A stretch of 64,000 nucleotides of DNA from Microbacterium sp. oral taxon 186 str. F0373 (GCF_000411455.1 NZ_KE150457.1:1700023-1764022); one strand, 5' to 3'. Positions 44,074-55,168 are shown, counted from the first letter of the stretch. The notes: generated by a model not told the origin, from the sequence alone. A program made the numbers and translations.

Positions 44074-45375
44074 GTGGCGCTGATCGTCCAGAAGTACGGC
44101 GGCTCGTCCGTCGCCGACGCCGAGAGCATCAAGCGGGTCGCCAAGCGCATCGTCGACGCGCGCCGCGCCGGGCACGACGTCGTCGTGGCGGTGAGCGCGA
44201 TGGGCGACACGACCGACGAGCTGATCGACCTCGCCTCGCAGGTCGCACCGATCCCCGCACCCCGCGAGCTCGACATCCTGCTGAGCTCCGGCGAGCGCAT
44301 CTCGATGGCGCTGCTGGCGATGGCGATCCACTCGATGGGCTTCGAGGCGCGTTCGTTCACCGGCAGCCAGGCGGGCATGATCACCACCGCCGATCACGGC
44401 TCGGCTCGCATCGTCGACGTGACCCCGGTGCGCCTGCGCGAGGCGCTCGACGAGGGAGCCATCGTCATCGTCGCCGGCTTCCAGGGCTTCAACCGCGACA
44501 CCCGCGACATCACCACGCTCGGCCGCGGCGGCTCCGACACGACCGCCGTCGCGCTCGCCGCGGCGCTCGACGCCGACGTCTGCGAGATCTACAGCGACGT
44601 CGACGGCATCTTCACCGCCGACCCCCGCGTCGTGCCGAAGGCCCGCAAGCTCGATGTCATCTCCGCGGAGGAGATGCTCGAGCTCGCCGCCAACGGTGCC
44701 AAGGTGCTGTACATCCGCGCCGTCGAGTACGCGCGTCGCCACGGCGTGATGATCAACGCCCGCTCGACGTTCAGCTCCGGACGAGGCACGTTCGTGCTCG
44801 GCCCGGGCATGAGCGTTCCCGATAGCCTCGCTCCCGACAGCACAGAGGAGTCCTCCATGGAAGAGCCCATCGTCGCCGGTGTCGCCACCGACCTCGGCCA
44901 GGCCAAGATCACGGTCATCGGCGTGCCCGACGTTCCCGGCAAGGCGGCGGAGATCTTCACCGTCATCGCCAAGTCGGGCGCCAACGTCGACATGATCGTC
45001 CAGAACGTGTCGGGAGCAGCGACCGGTCGCACCGACATCTCCTTCACGCTGCCCAAGTCGGATGCCGCGACCGCCCTGCGGGCGCTTGCCGCCGAGCAGG
45101 CGGGCATCGGCTTCGAGAGCCTCGTGCACGACGATCAGATCGGCAAGCTGTCCGTCGTCGGCGCCGGCATGCGCACCCACTCCGGTGTGTCCGCGACGCT
45201 GTTCGAGGCGTTGTCGACGGCGGGGGTGAACATCGAGATGATCTCGACGTCCGAGATCCGCATCTCGGTCGTGCTCCGCGGTGACGAACTCGCTCAGGCC
45301 GCCCGCGTGGTCCACACCGCCTTCGGGCTCGACAGCGACACCGAGGCCACGGTCTACGCCGGCACCGGTCGCTGA
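44074..45375 (+). CDS. lysC: Aspartate kinase
   Basis: A 433-residue aspartokinase, first step of the lysine, threonine, methionine and diaminopimelate pathway. [19 protein letters not shown] is the kinase signature, [19 protein letters not shown] and [15 protein letters not shown] the catalytic lobe, followed by two ACT domains ([34 protein letters not shown]) for lysine/threonine feedback. GTG 44074 has AGGAG 8 bases upstream; the upstream extension is pseudogene sequence. It is followed by asd, giving the conserved lysC-asd order. Confidence 0.97.
   Translation: MALIVQKYGGSSVADAESIKRVAKRIVDARRAGHDVVVAVSAMGDTTDELIDLASQVAPIPAPRELDILLSSGERISMALLAMAIHSMGFEARSFTGSQAGMITTADHGSARIVDVTPVRLREALDEGAIVIVAGFQGFNRDTRDITTLGRGGSDTTAVALAAALDADVCEIYSDVDGIFTADPRVVPKARKLDVISAEEMLELAANGAKVLYIRAVEYARRHGVMINARSTFSSGRGTFVLGPGMSVPDSLAPDSTEESSMEEPIVAGVATDLGQAKITVIGVPDVPGKAAEIFTVIAKSGANVDMIVQNVSGAATGRTDISFTLPKSDAATALRALAAEQAGIGFESLVHDDQIGKLSVVGAGMRTHSGVSATLFEALSTAGVNIEMISTSEIRISVVLRGDELAQAARVVHTAFGLDSDTEATVYAGTGR
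44857..45375 (+). CDS. lysC: Aspartate kinase beta subunit from internal in-frame start
   Basis: Codon 262 of lysC is an ATG (MEEPIVAGV) preceded by AGAGGAG at 6 bases, a strong ribosome site inside the gene. It would give a 172-residue protein consisting of the two ACT domains. In Corynebacterium glutamicum lysC makes such a beta subunit of the same length from an internal start, forming an alpha2beta2 enzyme. The product here is inferred from position and site strength. Confidence 0.65.
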   Translation: MEEPIVAGVATDLGQAKITVIGVPDVPGKAAEIFTVIAKSGANVDMIVQNVSGAATGRTDISFTLPKSDAATALRALAAEQAGIGFESLVHDDQIGKLSVVGAGMRTHSGVSATLFEALSTAGVNIEMISTSEIRISVVLRGDELAQAARVVHTAFGLDSDTEATVYAGTGR

Positions 45376-45495
45376 CCTCCTCTCGCCGTCGTCGCCTCTC
45401 GCCCGCCGCTGCCGCGCGCAGGCGATCGGCCCAACAGAGGCGGATCTGGCAGGGATCTGCCTGACGTCGGCGGTTCGCCTGTTTCCGGCCGGCGA

Positions 45496-46608
<1,113 letters not shown>

Positions 46609-46648
46609 CGGCGGTCCGAGCACCGCCCACCGCGAGACCGCCTGACTG

Positions 46649-46696
46649 CGAGACACGGTCCGCGCACCGAAGAACCGTCGGACGGCGCGTGTCTCG
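46649..46696. terminator. Inverted repeat after asd
   Basis: CGAGACACG (46649-46657) pairs perfectly with CGTGTCTCG (46688-46696) around a 30-nt loop, within the 202-bp asd-mqo gap. It has no T-run; it may be a terminator or an operator. Confidence 0.4.
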
Positions 46697-46810
46697 GTGC
46701 GGAACTCGCTTCTCGCGGAGTTGAGCGGGGTGAAAGAACCGCAAGAGTTGACGGCGGGGGATGCCGCGAGTCGCGGAGGCCGGAGAAAACGGCGCCTAGA
46801 CTGGGTGATT

Positions 46811-48286
46811 GTGAGTGAACCCGTCGACGTCGTCCTGATCGGCGGTGGCATCATGAGTGCCACCCTCGGAACCCTGCTGAAGCAGCTGCAGCCGGACTGG
46901 AAGATCGTGGTGCTCGAGCGCCTCAGCGACGTCGCCGAGGAGTCCTCGAACGCCTGGAACAATGCCGGCACGGGGCACGCGGCGCTCTGTGAGCTCAACT
47001 ACATGCCCGAGGCCAAGGACGGCTCCGTCGACCCCGCTAAGGCGATCTCGATCAACGAGCAGTTCCAGCAGAGCCGCCAGCTCTGGGCGAGCCTCATCGA
47101 ACGCGGCATCCTCGATGCGCCGTCCACCTTCATCAACGCGACCCCGCACATGACGTTCGTGCGCGGGGAGAAGGACGTCGCCTACCTCAAGAAGCGCTAC
47201 GAGGCGCTGCGCACGCAGCCGCTGTTCGAGGGCATCGAGTATTCCGAGGACTCCCGCGTCATCAACCAGTGGGCGCCGCTGCTCATGCAGAAGCGCAAGA
47301 AGTCCGACGAGCCTTTCGCGGCCACGCGGGTGCCCGCCGGCACCGATGTGGATTTCGGCGCGCTCACGCGACAGCTGTTCTCTCACCTCGCCGACCAGGG
47401 CGTCGACGTCGTCACCAATCGTGAGGTGCGAAAGCTCCGCAAGAACGCCGACGGCACATGGAACGTGTCTTATCGTCACACGCTCGGGCGCACCCCGGGG
47501 AGCCTGTCGGCGCGTTTCGTGTTCGTGGGAGCGGGCGGCTGGGCGATCAAGCTGCTGCAGTCCTCGCGCATTCCGGAGATCTCCGGATACGGCGTCTTCC
47601 CCATCGGCGGGCAGTGGCTGAAGACCTCCAATCCGGCCGTCGTCGCGCAGCACAAGGCCAAGGTGTACTCGCAGGCCTCGGTGGGGGCGCCGCCCATGTC
47701 GGTGCCGCACCTCGACACCCGCGTGGTCGACGGCGAGACGTCGTTGCTGTTCGGGCCGTTCGCGACGTTCAGCCCCAAGTTCTTGAAGAACGGCCGTATC
47801 ACGGACATCGTCGCGCAGGTGCGTCCGGGCAACATCGGTCCGATGCTGAAGGTCGCCGTCGACAATCCGGGGCTGATCAAGTACCTCGTCAGCGAACTGC
47901 TCAAGAGCCACAAGCGCAAGGTCGACTCGCTTCGCGAGTTCATGCCCACCGCGAAGGCGGAGGACTGGGAGCTGCTGCAGGCCGGCCAGCGTGCACAGGT
48001 CATGAAGAAGGATCCGCAGAAGGGTGGCGTCCTGCAGTTCGGCACCGAGGTCGTCACCTCCGCCGACGGATCGATCGCCGGTCTGCTGGGAGCCTCCCCG
48101 GGCGCCTCGACGGCGGCATCCATCATGCTGGGCCTGTTGAAGACGTGTTTCCCCGACCGTATCTCCGCCTGGGAGCCCGAACTGAAGGCGCTCATCCCGA
48201 GCTACGGGTCGACCCTCAACGGCAACCCCGCCGCCGCGGACGCGTCGCTCGACGCCACGGCCGGCGTGCTTGGCATCAACCGCTGA
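46811..48286 (+). CDS. mqo: Malate:quinone oxidoreductase
   Basis: A 491-residue membrane-associated flavoenzyme oxidising malate to oxaloacetate with electrons passed to menaquinone. VDVVLIGGGIMSATLGTLL is the FAD motif, ERLSDVAEESSNAWNNAGTGHAA the family signature, and GGWAIKLLQ, GPFATFSPKFLK and GASPGASTAASIML follow. GTG 46811 is preferred over an in-frame GTG at 46805 because TAGACT ends 8 bases before it. The enzyme replaces or supplements malate dehydrogenase in the citric acid cycle, as in corynebacteria. Confidence 0.96.
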   Translation: MSEPVDVVLIGGGIMSATLGTLLKQLQPDWKIVVLERLSDVAEESSNAWNNAGTGHAALCELNYMPEAKDGSVDPAKAISINEQFQQSRQLWASLIERGILDAPSTFINATPHMTFVRGEKDVAYLKKRYEALRTQPLFEGIEYSEDSRVINQWAPLLMQKRKKSDEPFAATRVPAGTDVDFGALTRQLFSHLADQGVDVVTNREVRKLRKNADGTWNVSYRHTLGRTPGSLSARFVFVGAGGWAIKLLQSSRIPEISGYGVFPIGGQWLKTSNPAVVAQHKAKVYSQASVGAPPMSVPHLDTRVVDGETSLLFGPFATFSPKFLKNGRITDIVAQVRPGNIGPMLKVAVDNPGLIKYLVSELLKSHKRKVDSLREFMPTAKAEDWELLQAGQRAQVMKKDPQKGGVLQFGTEVVTSADGSIAGLLGASPGASTAASIMLGLLKTCFPDRISAWEPELKALIPSYGSTLNGNPAAADASLDATAGVLGINR

Positions 48287-48308
48287 GCCGGATCGGGGCG
48301 GCACGCGC

Positions 48309-48911
48309 ATGGCGAAGCTGTACTTCCGCTACGGAGCGATGAACTCCGGCAAGTCGACGGCTCTGCTGCAGGCGGCCTTCAACTACGAAGAGCGCGGGCA
48401 GCACGTTCTGCTGGCCAAGCCCGAGATCGACACGAAGGGCGCCGATCAGATCTCCAGCCGACTCGGCGTGGAGCGCCAGGTCGACTTCCTCATCGCTCCG
48501 GATGCCGATCTGCGCGCCCTCGTCGTAGAGCACGCAGCTCGTTACGACGGACGGGTGGCATGTCTTCTCATCGACGAGGCGCAGTTTCTCACACCGGCCC
48601 AGGTCGACGACCTGCTGCGGATCGTCGTCGATGACGGCATCCCCGCCCTCGCGTACGGCATCCGCACCGACTTCCAGACGCGCGCCTTCCCCGGCTCGGC
48701 CCGGCTTCTGGAGCTCGCCCACAGCCTCGAAGAGCTCAAGACGATCTGCCGCTGTGGGCGCAAGGCGCTGTTCAATGCGCGCCTGGTCGGAGGACGATTC
48801 GTCTTCGACGGCGATCAGGTCGCCATCGACGAGCTCTCCCACGAGAAGGTCACCTACGAGTCGATGTGTGCGGAGTGCTACCTGCGCGAGTCGGACGGCC
48901 GGCTCAGCTGA
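48309..48911 (+). CDS. tdk: Thymidine kinase
   Basis: A 200-residue type II thymidine kinase of the pyrimidine salvage pathway. YFRYGAMNSGKSTALLQ is the P-loop, LLIDEAQFLTPAQVDDL Walker B, YGIRTDFQTRAFPGS the lasso region, and CRCGRKALFNAR with MCAECYL the structural zinc cluster. The ATG at 48309 is 22 bases after the mqo stop; an upstream in-frame GTG lies inside mqo. Its 3' end overlaps the convergent DUF1295 gene by 8 bp. Confidence 0.96.
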   Translation: MAKLYFRYGAMNSGKSTALLQAAFNYEERGQHVLLAKPEIDTKGADQISSRLGVERQVDFLIAPDADLRALVVEHAARYDGRVACLLIDEAQFLTPAQVDDLLRIVVDDGIPALAYGIRTDFQTRAFPGSARLLELAHSLEELKTICRCGRKALFNARLVGGRFVFDGDQVAIDELSHEKVTYESMCAECYLRESDGRLS

Positions 48912-49734
48912 CGCGCGCGCCGTCTCGGCGGCGCGGCAGTGGCACCAGCATCGAGGTCGTGCGCTGATACTGCGCGTAGGCGGGGTACTTCTCGGCCGAG
49001 ATCGACTCGGTGAACACGGTCGATCCCACGAACAGGAGCGTCAGCAGGATCGCGCCGACGATCGTCGGGTTGATCACGCCGCCCCACACGCCGCCTCCGG
49101 AGGCGACGGCGGCGGTGGCACCGAACGCGTAGAACGCCCACCACTGCGCCTGCTCGAAGAAGAAGTTCGGATGCCGACTGTAGGCGAACAGGCCCGTCGT
49201 GAGGAAGCCGTCCGCAGTACCGCGTGCCTTCGCCCGGTGGAAGTCCCACTGCTGCTGATCGGCGACGCTCTCGCCGAGGAGAAAACCGACGAAGAGCACG
49301 GTGATGATCACATCGGCCGCCGTCAGCGGAGCCGGATGAGTCCTCGCCATCGCCGCAGGCAGCGTGATGAGCACGAGCAGTGTCATCTGATAGAGCACGA
49401 TGAACAGCAGGTTGAAGACCTGGAACAGTACAGGCGACATGCGCCCGCGCAGGATCGCCCAACGGTAGTCCTCGACGCCGGAGTAGCCGCCCTTGCGCGC
49501 GAAGTTGAAGGTCAGTCGCGCACCCCACGCGGTCACGAGGACGGCCATCAGAATCAGGCGCCCCGCGTCTGCGTCGTCCGCGACCGCGGACACCGCGAAC
49601 ACCCAGACGTACGCCACGGGGACGATCGACCACAGACGGTCCACCCAGGAGGTGTCCCCGCTGACGAGCGACGCCACCCAGCAGAAGGCGGACGCGACGG
49701 CGGCGAGGACGATGACGAGCAGGAGGGGGTCCAT
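48904..49734 (-). CDS. DUF1295 membrane protein (steroid reductase/ICMT-like)
   Basis: A 276-residue protein with six or seven membrane helices. The C-terminal half has FAYSRHPNFFFEQAQWWAFYAF and ESISAEKYPAYAQYQRTTSM, hallmarks of DUF1295 and related to isoprenylcysteine methyltransferase and steroid 5-alpha-reductase C-domains that bind S-adenosylmethionine or NADPH. W-V-D-R-L-W-S (SWVDRLWSIVPV) is the N-terminal signature. TACTCT lies 6 bases before the ATG, suggesting a leaderless message. The substrate lipid is unknown. Confidence 0.88.
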   Translation of the reverse strand: MDPLLLVIVLAAVASAFCWVASLVSGDTSWVDRLWSIVPVAYVWVFAVSAVADDADAGRLILMAVLVTAWGARLTFNFARKGGYSGVEDYRWAILRGRMSPVLFQVFNLLFIVLYQMTLLVLITLPAAMARTHPAPLTAADVIITVLFVGFLLGESVADQQQWDFHRAKARGTADGFLTTGLFAYSRHPNFFFEQAQWWAFYAFGATAAVASGGGVWGGVINPTIVGAILLTLLFVGSTVFTESISAEKYPAYAQYQRTTSMLVPLPRRRDGARVS

Positions 49735-49802
49735 GGTCCGAGAGTAGGCCCGTGTCTCCCCGGTCCGGCGATTATTGCCGGTCCGTCGCTGGTGCGCTAG
49801 TG

Positions 49803-49813
49803 TGGCCTGACCA
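49803..49813. promoter_or_regulatory. FadR/GntR-type operator candidate
   Basis: TGGCCTGACCA, 29 bp before the GntR gene, is a near-palindrome of the TGGYCNGRCCA form, with half-sites like those of the perfect palindrome at 5991. Autoregulation is likely. Confidence 0.5.
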
Positions 49814-49842
49814 TATAGGGACGACGGAATGAGAAGCCGACG

Positions 49843-50580
49843 ATGACGGAGAACACCCCAGCCCGCGCCTGGCGCGTCGTGCTCGAGAAGATCGAGGCCG
49901 ACCTGCTCAGCGGCGCCCTCGGGCCGGGCGACCGACTGCCGCCGGAGCGCGAACTCGCGGCCACCCTCGGGGTGGGGCGGTCCAGCGTCCGCGAGGCCCT
50001 GCGGGTGCTCGAGGTTATGGGTCTCATCCGGACGGCGACGGGCTCAGGCCCCACCGCGGGCGCGATCGTCACGGCGACCCCGCACGGTGGTCTCGCACAG
50101 TTGCTGCGTCTGCAGGTCGCGGCGCACGGCTTTCCCATCCCCGACGTGTATGAGACGCGGCTCCTGCTGGAGGAGTGGGCGGTCGCCCACCTGGCCGATC
50201 TCGACGAGCCCGATCTCGCCGAAGCCCGGGCGACACTCACCGCCATGGAGGACGAGCAGCTGACGGCAGACGATTTCCTCGCGCTCGACGCGCAGTTCCA
50301 CCTGCGTTTGACGGATGCCGCGGGCAACCTCGTCGTCGCCGCGACGATGGCCGGTCTTCGCACGACGATCGAGAACTACATCCGCGCCGGCGCGCGTCGG
50401 ATCTCCGATTGGGACGCGACCGTCGAGCGACTGCACCGCGAGCACGGTGACATCCTCGGTGCGATCGAGTCGGGCGACGCGGAGCGCGCTCGTGAGCTCG
50501 TGCGCGCCCACATCACCGCCTACTACGCGGATGCCGGCATGCCTGCCCCGTCGGCCGCCGTCGTGGCTGTCGACGGCTGA
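49843..50580 (+). CDS. GntR family transcriptional regulator, FadR/FCD subfamily
   Basis: A 245-residue regulator. LSGALGPGDRLPPERELAATLGVGRSSVREALRVLEVMGLI is the winged helix; residues about 85-235 form an all-helical FCD domain with DAQFHLRL and the His of LHREHGDI as probable metal ligands for an organic-acid effector. LldR and PdhR-like regulators share this layout. An operator-like site precedes the gene. No catabolic operon lies next to it; the downstream HAD gene is convergent. Effector and regulon are unknown. Confidence 0.92.
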   Translation: MTENTPARAWRVVLEKIEADLLSGALGPGDRLPPERELAATLGVGRSSVREALRVLEVMGLIRTATGSGPTAGAIVTATPHGGLAQLLRLQVAAHGFPIPDVYETRLLLEEWAVAHLADLDEPDLAEARATLTAMEDEQLTADDFLALDAQFHLRLTDAAGNLVVAATMAGLRTTIENYIRAGARRISDWDATVERLHREHGDILGAIESGDAERARELVRAHITAYYADAGMPAPSAAVVAVDG

Positions 50581-50582
50581 CG

Positions 50583-51347
50583 TCAGCGACGCGGGAGCGT
50601 CGGGATGAGCTCGGTGAGGTAGGCGGCCGTGTGCTCCCAGCCGTCCACGGCCTGGCAGGTCACGCCCATTGCCAGGACGGGGTAGTCATTGCCGTGCTCG
50701 TCGAGGCGGTCGCCGACGAACAGCATGTCGTCGAGGGGGATGTCGGTGACCTCGGCGAGCTTACGCATGCCGTACGCCTTGTCGATCCCGCGGTGGGTGA
50801 TGTCGACCGACGTTGAGCCGCCCGAGCGGACCTCGAGGTCGGGGATGCGCGCGGCGACCGCGTCGCGGAGCGCGTTCTTCTTCTCGCCCGTCGGGTCCCA
50901 GGCCATCTTCGCCTCCAGGGGAGCGGTCTGGCCGAGAGCGGAGAAGGTGATCTGCGAGCCGCGATCCTCGAGGATGTCGCCCCAGGGCTCGGCCTCCCAG
51001 AGGCCGAGGCGGCGCGCCTCCTCTTCGACGGCAGCCAGCGCGCGGGACTTCTCGTCATCGGTGAGCGCGTGCGCGTACACCGTGCGGACGCCGCCGTCCT
51101 CGAGCCGGTAGTACTGCGTGCCGCAGGTGGGCATGAGGTGGAAGCGGTCGAGGGTCTCGGCATCCGCTGCGGGCAGCCGCTCGACGACCTGCGACTGGAA
51201 CTGCTGGAGCTGGCCGCCCGAGATGATCGCCACCTCGACGCGCGCCGCGAGCTCGAGCAGGAGCTCGCCGATGCGGGGGTCGATGGCGCTCTTCGAGGGG
51301 GCGAGCGTGTCGTCGAGATCGAAGGCGATCAGGCGGGGGGTGGTCAT
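50583..51347 (-). CDS. HAD-IIB family hydrolase (phosphomannomutase/sugar phosphatase-like)
   Basis: A 254-residue HAD phosphatase. RLIAFDLDDTLAPSKS holds the nucleophile, VEVAIISGGQLQQFQSQV motif II, GIDKAYGMRKLAEV the Lys of motif III and MLFVGDRLDEHGNDYPVL motif IV. The type II cap and the GTQYYRL segment resemble eukaryotic-type phosphomannomutases and bacterial homologues called HAD-IIB. It probably acts on sugar phosphates. Three bases separate its stop from that of the convergent GntR gene. Confidence 0.88.
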   Translation of the reverse strand: MTTPRLIAFDLDDTLAPSKSAIDPRIGELLLELAARVEVAIISGGQLQQFQSQVVERLPAADAETLDRFHLMPTCGTQYYRLEDGGVRTVYAHALTDDEKSRALAAVEEEARRLGLWEAEPWGDILEDRGSQITFSALGQTAPLEAKMAWDPTGEKKNALRDAVAARIPDLEVRSGGSTSVDITHRGIDKAYGMRKLAEVTDIPLDDMLFVGDRLDEHGNDYPVLAMGVTCQAVDGWEHTAAYLTELIPTLPRR

Positions 51348-51380
51348 CGGGTGCTCCCATCCGGTGAGTGATCCGCGAAA

Positions 51381-51410
51381 GGCTCCGCCCGGATCTCTCC
51401 AGGCGGAGCC
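51381..51410 (-). terminator. Intrinsic terminator of tRNA-Pro
   Basis: GGCTCCGCC and GGCGGAGCC form a perfect 9-bp stem with a 12-nt loop, 10 bases after the tRNA 3' end. On the minus strand the stem is followed by TTTCG, a short T-run. It also isolates the HAD gene promoter. Confidence 0.75.
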
Positions 51411-51419
51411 TCTCTGCTG

Positions 51420-51493
<74 letters not shown>

Positions 51494-51509
51494 TGGCAAC
51501 CCTCCGAGT

Positions 51510-52505
51510 CTACCCCGTCGATGCCCCTCGTGACGAATCGAGCAGGCCGTTGTCGTCACGCCGTGCGCGCAGCGTGAGCACCGACGCCTCCGGGCGGCAT
51601 CCGAACCGCACCGGGGCATAGATCGAGTGTCCGAGCCCGGCCGAGACGTTCAGCGGCGCGCGGCGTCCGGCGGCGGTCCATGTGCTGAGACCGCGCGCCT
51701 GGTCGAGGGGGATGTCGCAGTTGGCGACCAGCGCGGAGGGGGAGAAGGGGATGCGCACCTGACCGCCGTGCGTGTGCCCGGCGAAGATGGCCTGGGCACC
51801 CAGCTCGACGAACCGGTCCAGGACGCGCTGATACGGCGCGTGCGTCACGCCGATCACGAGATCCGCATCGCGCGCGGCGTGGAAGGGGCGACCGCGTCGC
51901 GCGGCTTCGATCGCGGCGGGCAGCGCGGGCAGATCGTCCCACTCGCGATGCGCGTCACTGACCCCGAAGGTCTCCAGCCGCAGACCACCGGCCTCGACGA
52001 CGGCCGCGGTGTTGTTCAGGTTCGTCCAGCCGAGCTCATCGGTGAAGTAGGCGTCCATCGCCGCCGTGTCGAGTTTCTCGACGTTGTGCGGGCCGCCCGA
52101 AGGGCCGCGGAAGTAGTTGAGAGGATTCCGGGCCGACGGTCCGCTCACGTCGTTCGAACCGTGGACGAAGACGCCCGGCACGCCGCGCAGAGGCGCGAAC
52201 GCGGAACGGATGCCGCGGAGCCCGTCGGCATGGCCGAGGTTGTCTCCCGTGTTCACGACCAGATCCGGTCGGACCGCATCGGCGAGCAGAGCGATCCACT
52301 GCTGCTTTCGATGCTGCCACGGAGCCATATGGGCATCGGAGAGGTGGAGCACCGTCAGTGAGGCCGACCCGGCAGGCAGGATGTCGAGCTCGTGGCGACG
52401 GACCGTGAAGAGGAAACGTTCGATGCACGTGCCCCAGACGGCGGCGCCAGCGGCCACCGCCCCCGCCGCCGATACGGCGGCGAGGGCGGTGCGTGCCGAC
52501 GTCAC
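51510..52505 (-). CDS. Metallophosphoesterase (membrane-anchored)
   Basis: A 331-residue calcineurin-like phosphoesterase. A single N-terminal hydrophobic segment (about 5-25) should anchor it, with [45 protein letters not shown] and [13 protein letters not shown] giving the metal-binding Asp, Asn and His set; GSND replaces the more common GNHD. Related to YkuE/UDP-diacylglucosamine-type enzymes. GTG start overlaps the PBP stop (GTGA), so it is co-translated with the cell-wall synthase, which suggests envelope lipid or undecaprenyl work. That role is inferred. Confidence 0.9.
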   Translation of the reverse strand: MTSARTALAAVSAAGAVAAGAAVWGTCIERFLFTVRRHELDILPAGSASLTVLHLSDAHMAPWQHRKQQWIALLADAVRPDLVVNTGDNLGHADGLRGIRSAFAPLRGVPGVFVHGSNDVSGPSARNPLNYFRGPSGGPHNVEKLDTAAMDAYFTDELGWTNLNNTAAVVEAGGLRLETFGVSDAHREWDDLPALPAAIEAARRGRPFHAARDADLVIGVTHAPYQRVLDRFVELGAQAIFAGHTHGGQVRIPFSPSALVANCDIPLDQARGLSTWTAAGRRAPLNVSAGLGHSIYAPVRFGCRPEASVLTLRARRDDNGLLDSSRGASTG

Positions 52506-55081
52506 GGACGTCCGCCGCAGTTCTTGGCCTGGTACTGCACGGTGATCTGCGTGCCGCGGTTGACCACGGTTCCCGCGGCAGGGTCTGTTCCCGTCACGGT
52601 GCCGTTGTCATCAGCGGTGGGCGAGGCGGTGCACTGCTGGCCCACATTGCTGAAGCCCTGCGCCTTGAGGTTGGCGACCGCGTCGGCGGGCTTGCCGCTC
52701 ACGGCCGGAACGGCGATGCCCTGACCGTTGCTGGGGCGGATCGTGACGGTCGTTCCGCCGGCGACCCTGCCCGCACCGGGATCCTGCTGGATGATCGTGC
52801 CCGCGGCCTCGGTTCCGTCGACCGGGTCGCCCACCGTCACCGAGAATCCGGCCGTGCTCAGCGTCTGCTGCGCCTGGCTGACGGTCATGCCGATCACCGA
52901 CGGCAGATCGGTGAGCTGACGCTTGGTCAGCGCGGCATCCGGGTCGGGGAAGCGGTCGCCGCCGTACTTCGCGTTTGCGGCTCCCTGCATCGCGGGCCAG
53001 ATCGAGTTGCGGATCCGCGACAGGACGTAGCCGTTCTCGGAGTGGTCGCTCAGCAGATCGGTGCCTTCGACGTTTCCGACCCAGACGACCGTCGCGACCT
53101 TGGTCGATGAGCCGTCCATCCAGGTGTGCAGGTACTCGTGGATACCGGTCTTGCCGAAGACCGGGACACCGTCGCCGATCCGGGCGCCGGAGCCGGTTCC
53201 GGTCATGACGCCCTGCAGGGTGTACGCCGCAGTAGCCGCGACCGCTTCGCTCATCGCCGGCTGGCAGGTGATCTGCGGGGTGATGTCTTTGCCCTGCGCG
53301 TCGATCGCCTTGTCGATCGCCTTCGAGGGGCACAGCGTTCCCTTCGCGGCGACAGAGGCATAGACCTGGGCCATGTCGATGGGTGCCACCGCCTGGTCGC
53401 CGAGCACGTTGTAGGCGTAGTTGGTCGTGTCCAGCGGTCCGCCGCTGCCCGTCATGACGCCCATCTTCATCGCGAGCCGGTTCGTGCTGCACACCGAGAT
53501 CTTCTCCGCCATCGTGAGGAACCCGGAGTTGAGCGAGTCTCTCGTGAAGTTGTAGACCGTGCCCACGTAGCCCGAGTTGTTCTCGAAGTTTCCGATCTGG
53601 CCGTTGCCGTTGTTGCCGGCGACCACGTTCTGGATCGTCCCGTCGCACTGGTCGACCTTCTTCGGGCCGATGCGCCCGTTCAGGGTCTCGTTGACCGAGT
53701 GGCCCTGCTCGAGCCAGTTCAACAGACTGAAGATCTTGTAGGTCGAGCCCGCGGAGTGACCGCCGCCGCCGCCGTTTTCCTGACGCACGTTGTAGTTCAC
53801 CTGCGTGGTGGGGGCGTTGACGGGGGCATCGTCCGTCGAGAACGGGCGGTTCTGCACCATGGAGAGGATGCGTCCGGTGCCGACCTCCACCTGCACGGCG
53901 GAGGCGCCGAGGTTCATGTAGTCCACGTACGCCGGCACGATCGAGATGGCCTTCATGCCCTCGTCCTGCAGCGTCGGGTCGAGCGTCGTGTAGATCTTCA
54001 TGCCGCCGCGGCGCAGGTTCGCCGCGCGCGTGTCGTCGTCGGCGCCGAAGGCAGGGTCCTTGAGAAGGATCGTGCGCACGTACTCGCAGAAGAACTCGGC
54101 ACCCGTCGCGTTCTGGCAGCCCTGGCTGCGGTTCGTGATGTTCGGCGTGATGGGCGAGGCCATCGCGTCGTCGTACTCCTGCTGCGAGATCTTGCCATTG
54201 GCAAGCATCCGGCCGAGAACGTAGTTGCGTCGATCGAGGGTCAGCGAGTAGCCATCGGCCTGACTGTTGACCGGGTTGCCGGCCTTGTCGGTCGTGGACC
54301 CCTCTGGCATGTCGATGCGGTAGACGTTGGGCGCCTGCACCATGCCGGCGATGGTCGCCGCCTGCGCGATCGTCAGATCGGCTGCCGAGACGCCGAAATA
54401 GTGCTGTGCTGCGGCGCCGATTCCGTAGACCAGGCCACCGAAGTTGGTGATGTTGAGGTAGCCCAGCAGGATCTCATCCTTGGAGTACTGCTTCTCGAGC
54501 TGGATCGCGTACCGCATCTCCTGCAGCTTGCGCTGGTATCCCTCGGCTCCCTGGTTGGCCGTCGTCGTGGCGTAGCACGCGGCGACTTCGTCGGAGTTCT
54601 GCGCCTTGCTCTCACAGTTCTGCTGCAGCACGTTCTTGACGTACTGCTGCGTGATGGAGGAGCCGCCCCGGTTCGAGCCGTTGGAGGCGTTGCCCACCAG
54701 AGCGCTCAGCGTCCCGACGAGGTCGACACCGCCGTGCGTGTAGAAGTTCTTGTCCTCGCTGGAGGTGATCGCGTCGTACATCACCGGGTTGACCTGGTCG
54801 AAGGTCACCGGAATGCGGTTCTGGTCGTAGAACTCCGCCATCAGCGCGTCGTTGCCGTTGGCGTCCTTGCGGTACATCTCGGTCGGCAGCATGAGCGGAT
54901 CGATCTGGAGGAAGCCCGGCATGTTCTCGAACGAGTCGAGGGCGCTGGAAGCGGCGTAGCCGGAGACCGCGATCGCCGGAGTCACGGTAGCCGTGACGAG
55001 GATGCCGGCGATGGCGCTCAGACCGACGAGTCCCGCGATGCCACCGAGCACACCGGTGGCCGTCCGTTTGAGTTGGGGCAT
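52502..55081 (-). CDS. Class A penicillin-binding protein with PASTA domains
   Basis: An 859-residue bifunctional peptidoglycan synthase. A membrane anchor (about 10-35) is followed by a GT51 transglycosylase (ITSSEDKNFYTHGG with the catalytic Glu, SSITQQYVKN), then the transpeptidase with SAGSTYKIF (SxxK Ser near 449), CSTN (SxN) and GKTG (KTG near 646), and two C-terminal PASTA repeats (about 720-785 and 788-855). This is the PonA1/Pbp1-type layout of actinobacteria. The ATG at 55081 opens MPQLKRTATGVLGG. Downstream metallophosphoesterase is translationally coupled. Confidence 0.95.
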   Translation of the reverse strand: MPQLKRTATGVLGGIAGLVGLSAIAGILVTATVTPAIAVSGYAASSALDSFENMPGFLQIDPLMLPTEMYRKDANGNDALMAEFYDQNRIPVTFDQVNPVMYDAITSSEDKNFYTHGGVDLVGTLSALVGNASNGSNRGGSSITQQYVKNVLQQNCESKAQNSDEVAACYATTTANQGAEGYQRKLQEMRYAIQLEKQYSKDEILLGYLNITNFGGLVYGIGAAAQHYFGVSAADLTIAQAATIAGMVQAPNVYRIDMPEGSTTDKAGNPVNSQADGYSLTLDRRNYVLGRMLANGKISQQEYDDAMASPITPNITNRSQGCQNATGAEFFCEYVRTILLKDPAFGADDDTRAANLRRGGMKIYTTLDPTLQDEGMKAISIVPAYVDYMNLGASAVQVEVGTGRILSMVQNRPFSTDDAPVNAPTTQVNYNVRQENGGGGGHSAGSTYKIFSLLNWLEQGHSVNETLNGRIGPKKVDQCDGTIQNVVAGNNGNGQIGNFENNSGYVGTVYNFTRDSLNSGFLTMAEKISVCSTNRLAMKMGVMTGSGGPLDTTNYAYNVLGDQAVAPIDMAQVYASVAAKGTLCPSKAIDKAIDAQGKDITPQITCQPAMSEAVAATAAYTLQGVMTGTGSGARIGDGVPVFGKTGIHEYLHTWMDGSSTKVATVVWVGNVEGTDLLSDHSENGYVLSRIRNSIWPAMQGAANAKYGGDRFPDPDAALTKRQLTDLPSVIGMTVSQAQQTLSTAGFSVTVGDPVDGTEAAGTIIQQDPGAGRVAGGTTVTIRPSNGQGIAVPAVSGKPADAVANLKAQGFSNVGQQCTASPTADDNGTVTGTDPAAGTVVNRGTQITVQYQAKNCGGRP

Positions 55082-55168
55082 AGGGTTGATCGTAAGGGAG
55101 AACCCTGGGGGATCCCTCGGTGCACCGGGGCGCGCCCCCGCACGCCGCGCCGATTTCCGGGAGTTCGC

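Noticed and set aside
43471..45375. A 634-codon version of lysC starting in the pstB remnant
   Set aside because: The first 200 codons are pseudogene and repeat sequence; the GTG at 44074 has a ribosome site and matches the aspartokinase N-terminus.
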